A DNA stretch of 64,000 bases, from positions 39,021,786 through 39,085,785 of the forward strand of contig OZ024724.1 in assembly GCA_964016875.1 (NCBI GenBank). The letters are read 5' to 3'. The notes under the pieces are model-generated. The model was not told the DNA's origin. It did not search any database and worked only from the letters and a program-made list of their open reading frames with translations. This document shows positions 60,501 through 64,000 of this stretch, in pieces. The position numbers and the translations under genes were made by a program. How positions within the stretch are numbered: position 1 is the stretch's first letter; every line of letters begins with the position of its first letter. This stretch comes from Fallopia convolvulus (taxonomy: Eukaryota > Streptophyta > Magnoliopsida > Caryophyllales > Polygonaceae).

Positions 60501-62187
60501 TGTACGTGATCCACGCCTTGAAGATTTGGTGACAATATTTGTATGGGACGACTAGTCAAATTTTGACAAATCACAAGAGCCTTAAGTACATTTTCACTCA
60601 GCGAGAGCTCAATATGAGACAACGCAGATGGCTTGAATTGATTAAGGATTATGATTTGGAGATCTTTTATCACCCAGGCAAGGCAAATGACATCGCTGAC
60701 GCACTCAGACGAAAATCATCGCAAGAGCAGATGTTGTCACACTTGACTGCTCAAACCGCTTTGCAAAGGGATTTGATCAGGAATGGGATTGAAGTATGGA
60801 TTCAAGGATTTCAAAGCCAATTATGTTCCTTGGAATGTCAACCTAGCTTGATAGAAGAGATCCGTCAGAAGCATGGCACTTGCTCGATGATTCAGGACTT
60901 GTGTCAAAAGGTGTGTCGAGGTGAAGCACTCGGTTTTGAAATTCGAGAAGATAGAATTCTGAGATTGAATGGGAGAGTATTTGTACCTTGAGATCAAGAG
61001 ATAAGATAGAAAATCCTTCAAGAGGCTCATGCTCTGCCCTCAATACATCTAGGAGCAAGTAAGATGTACAAGGACCTCAAACAACATTATAAATGGAATG
61101 GCCTGAAACCTAATGTGGCCAAGTTTGTAGCACGATGCCAGATTTTCCAGTAGGTTGAGATAGAACAATTGAAACCAGGAGGGATGCTCCAACCACTTTT
61201 CATCCCAAAATGGAAGTGGGAAGATATATCGATGGACTTCGTCACAGGTTTGCGCGTTAGTCGGGGTCTTGATGCCATTTGAGTTGTAGTGGACAAATTG
61301 ACAAAGACGGCCCATTTCCTTCTGATTAGGGAGACGTGGGCCGTTTCTAGATTAGTAGATGTGTTTGTTAGACAAATAGTGAGACTGCAAAGAGTACCCA
61401 AAAAAAACATCGTCTCAGATCGATATGGTTGTTTCACATTGAAATTCTTGCATCAAGTGCACAAGGCATTGGGTATGAGATTGGATTTCACGACTGCTTA
61501 TCACTCGCAAGCAGATGGATAGTCAGAGAGGATGATTCAAACGCTTGAAGATAAGCTAAGAGCTTGTGTCCTAGACAGGGGCGATATTTGGTCAGAAAAC
61601 TTAGAATTGTTGGAGTTCGCATACAATAACAGTTGGCACACCTTGATTCAAAAGGCTCCTTACGAGGCGTTGTAGGGTCGAAAGTGTCAAACACCACTTT
61701 GTTGGGATGACCCTCTGACAGAGTGGGTGAGAGACCCCAAGTGATCCAAGAGTTAGTTGATGAAATTGCTTTGATAAGAGAATGCATGTTAGCCGCTTAG
61801 AGTCATCAAAAATCCCATGCCGATAAAAGAAGGCGACCTCTAGAATTTGATGTTGGTGTGCATGTGTGGTTGAGGGTGTCGCGTACTTTGGGGGTGCGGA
61901 GATTCGGGATTAAAGGAAAGTTGAATCCTCGCTACGTGAGGCCTTTTGAGATCTTAGAAAGGGTCGGGGAGTTGACCTATCGCTTGGCAATTCCTCCATC
62001 CTTGGAGGGAGTTCATTCCGTGTTTCACGTGTCTCAACTAAGACAATACACTCTCGATCCCAACCACAAACTTAGTTATGAAGAGTTGAGAATTGAGCAA
62101 GATCATACTTTTATTGAACAACCAACCGCTATCTTGGATCGTCAAATGAAGAAGATAAGTCACTATGACATAGCGGAAAGGAGTGTG
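57508..62187 (+). mobile_element. decayed chromovirus, same family as 1-5532, no LTR or primer site
   Basis: From about 57514 the leader matches that of the chromovirus at the left edge on the opposite strand (shared TAGGGGGTAG, CGAAGGACCTCAC). Gag, zinc knuckles, protease, RT, RNase H and integrase follow in gypsy order. The 5' LTR and primer site are missing, and the end stops abruptly at 62187 next to a probable solo LTR. Many stops are present. Confidence 0.8.
57652..62187 (+). pseudogene. heavily mutated gag-pol of the right-hand chromovirus
   Basis: The gag start ATG at 57652 matches the other copy's. Recognisable parts: Gag (58080-58310), two zinc knuckles (about 58607-58720), protease with DTS instead of DTG (codons 58952-58960), RT (59440-60300) whose catalytic box reads FIGD (Gly codon 59938-59940), RNase H (60360-60720), integrase (61250-61700), and its C-terminal tail up to a partial chromodomain-like end (PTAILDRQMKK). 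Stops and frame changes occur in every domain. The RT catalytic loss and the protease change alone would inactivate it. Confidence 0.82.
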
Positions 62188-63004
62188 TGATATTGGTGAA
62201 AAGAACTAAAACTAAATGAATCTTCTTGTGACCACTTGACTCGACTAAAGTCGTTGTGCCGAGATCAAAAATAAATTATCCTAAATCACAAACCAAGTAA
62301 AACATGCAAGCAAGGGATCGAACCCAAGAGAATCGGTATTCTGAACAATCAGCAAAGAACAAAAGCAAGGGTTTTGGGTTTAAGCAAGCAAATAAAATTA
62401 GGTTTCAAATCAATTAAAGGAAAGCAGAGTTCATTCAATCAATTTCACCTTTTTAATCATTCGATCATTGATTCATCCACTTTTCTATAATTCCCAGGTT
62501 AATTCCAATCCTTATAAAATACTTCCGCTTGTCCACGATCCAAACGAAACTATGATATGAACAAGGACGCTTAATTCAAATCATGCAAAGTATTAAGGAT
62601 AAAAGGAAATCAATTCATGCAATCAAACAACGAGTCTCATGCATAAAATAAACATCAAATACTCTTTCTCAATTCTAGTCCACGGTCCTGCAAAAGAGTT
62701 GTTTCAAGGATAAATAAGATTGCACAGACAACAATCAAACCTAATCTAAACAGTAGATCTAAGTCAATCAAACAAGTTGATCAGGCTCATAAAATCAAAC
62801 ATAGATCATATAAATAGAAACAAGAGTTTTGATATTAACCAAAGGATAGAAAAGTTACCAAAATCTCACGAATTCAAATAAAAAGACTTCCTTGATCAAA
62901 CAAACTCCAAGGAAGATTAGTTCTCCATAATAGAAATAAAAACTAGGTTAAAATAAAAGTAGTATCCAAAAGTCTAACTCCCAAAGTCTGCTACGAAACT
63001 AGGC

Positions 63005-63011
63005 TTAAATA
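63005..63011 (-). promoter_or_regulatory. TATA-like box of the solo LTR
   Basis: TATTTAA on the minus strand, about 83 bp downstream of the nearest palindrome. Confidence 0.4.
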
Positions 63012-63093
63012 CTCGAAACAATATCCGAAATAACCTAAAGATATAAGAAAATAAAAGATAAAATAAAACTCGAGTCGGAGCGCGGAAACACCC

Positions 63094-63199
63094 ACCCGCG
63101 AGCGCGGGTCAGAACCCACGATCGCGGCTCCAATCTTCTCTCGGCGTCCACGGATCCAGCTCCACCCGCGGTCTCTGGTCCCGACCCGCGGTCGTGGGT
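63094..63199. repeat. two pairs of GC-rich palindromes in the solo LTR
   Basis: Four 16-base copies start at 63094 (ACCCGCGAGCGCGGGT), 63114 (ACCCACGATCGCGGCT), 63164 (ACCCGCGGTCTCTGGT) and 63184 (ACCCGCGGTCGTGGGT). Offsets within pairs are 20 and 20. They are near-palindromic. The layout equals that of the TCGTTAACGA pairs, with an unrelated sequence. Confidence 0.8.
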
Positions 63200-63401
63200 C
63201 CAGTTTTCTTCGAATCTTCAGCTTTGTTTTCCTTAGCAACCTCTGTAAAGCGGGTCTTCAGCTCGAACTTAGGACTTCTGTCTTCAAAGTCTTCATCTGT
63301 AGGCTTTTCTGATATTACAAATAAACACCCTAATCTAGCCTAAAACACTCAGAAATCCTAATAAAAATACATAATTACGCTGTACAGAATCCAGCGTATC
63401 A

Positions 63402-64000
63402 CCACTGCAAGAGAGTTATCCAGAATTATACTCTAAGTGATAGAGTCTATGAGTGATGGTTAGTACTTGAGCTTTTCATTCACCTTATTTAGTACCTTAA
63501 ATTGCTTGGTTGTTATTTCGCTTGAGTGCATGTTGCTTGCTTGTTGGTTTGCTTGGTTGATTGTTTGCTTGAGCTTGACTGCTTAGTGCTTATGTGAATT
63601 CAGTGATAGTTTAGATACTATGTTGACCATGGAGAAGTTGCCGCCGTTGGTAGTCATCGTTCGCCATCGTCGTTCACGCTCCCCGCTCACTATTGCAGTT
63701 CTTCGTCGCCGTCGACCTGCACACCAGCGTTCCAACTTGGTGTAGGTTGTTCTCGCCGCCAATTCGTCACTTTCCAGTCAAGAACACAGACTCGATCCTT
63801 GGTTGCTGAAGCTATCGAGAACGAGGGCGAGTTCGAGTGCTCTACCTGAATTTCAGGCTCCTTGTTCGCGACCACCGTCATCACCGTTCAGAAGAGGCTC
63901 GATAGTGCTCTGTTAGGGAATGGCTCGATCAAGAGGTTGATTTTGAACAAGGAAGTTTTCGACCTGTGTTTCCAATTATTGCAATCAGTAGAGGGCAGAA
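63402..64000. other. unassigned right edge
   Basis: No gene is supported. TTGCTTG words recur at 63530-63580. A more GC-rich stretch at 63620-63900 has frames in several directions, none with a recognised domain. Confidence 0.3.

Larger units (their letters stand above)
62188..63401 (-). repeat. probable solo LTR, Athila-like family, minus orientation
   Basis: On the minus strand it runs TGATACGCTGG ... CACCAATATCA (1214 bp, TG...CA ends). It shares LTR-type features with LTR 1 and 2: palindrome pairs in the upstream third with similar context (GAAGAAAACTGGACCCA against GAAGAAAACCAAACCCA), a TATA-like box, and near its end a GGGTTCGATCCCTTGC block. No internal region follows, and no matching target duplication was found (GTGTG and CCACT flank it). 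A truncated element is possible. Confidence 0.5.

Noticed and set aside
63600..63900. First exon of a further host gene at the right edge
   Set aside because: The frames in this GC-richer stretch show no domain or consistent splice sites.

Overview
This is nuclear DNA from a flowering plant, most likely a eudicot. Three host genes have multi-exon GT-AG structures and read as plant proteins: an F-box/LRR protein of the FBL15/SLOMO type, a probable thylakoid-lumen protein, and a plastid YGGT-family protein of the YLMG2 type. They sit between and beside plant retrotransposons: Ty3/gypsy, Ty1/copia and L1-type LINEs. I cannot name the species from the sequence.

Layout. 1-19275 is a stack of LTR retrotransposons. 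A Tekay/Del-like chromovirus (minus strand, its 3' half lies left of the window) ends at 5532. It abuts the right-hand part of an Athila-like element A (5533-10422). A in turn appears to lie inside the integrase tail of a related, older Athila-like element B (10423-16564). B lies next to a decayed, internally deleted gypsy element (16565-19275). 19940-29467 is the intact FBL15-type gene (17 exons, 1040 aa), with two small inverted-repeat transposons in intron 3. 30750-32746 (minus) is a 241-aa gene with a twin-arginine lumenal targeting signal. 33011-34300 is a copia remnant. 35294-39880 holds two LINEs head to head. 40254-52363 is a copia element with a second, younger copia element inside it, both with perfect 5-bp target duplications. 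52568-54846 (minus) is the YLMG2-type gene. The rest holds a MITE, a 44-bp minisatellite, a badly decayed chromovirus (57508-62187), and a probable solo LTR (62188-63401).

The most interesting signal is in the Athila-like elements. A palindrome, TCGTTAACGA, recurs as pairs whose start-to-start spacing is always 20-22 bp, about two helical turns. The pairs lie upstream of the LTR TATA box, near the LTR 3' end, upstream of a second internal TATA box, in a putative leader intron, inside the post-pol reading frame, and in the 3' untranslated part. The solo LTR at the far right has a different, GC-rich palindrome in the same architecture (two pairs, each offset 20 bp) at the matching place upstream of its TATA-like box. 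This looks like an element-specific operator or RNA-pairing module whose layout is kept while its sequence changes. I know of no description of it.

The host genes do not form a pathway or operon. The two plastid-protein genes are both on the minus strand, and about 20 kb of mostly transposon DNA now separates them. FBL15 and the lumen-protein gene are convergent.
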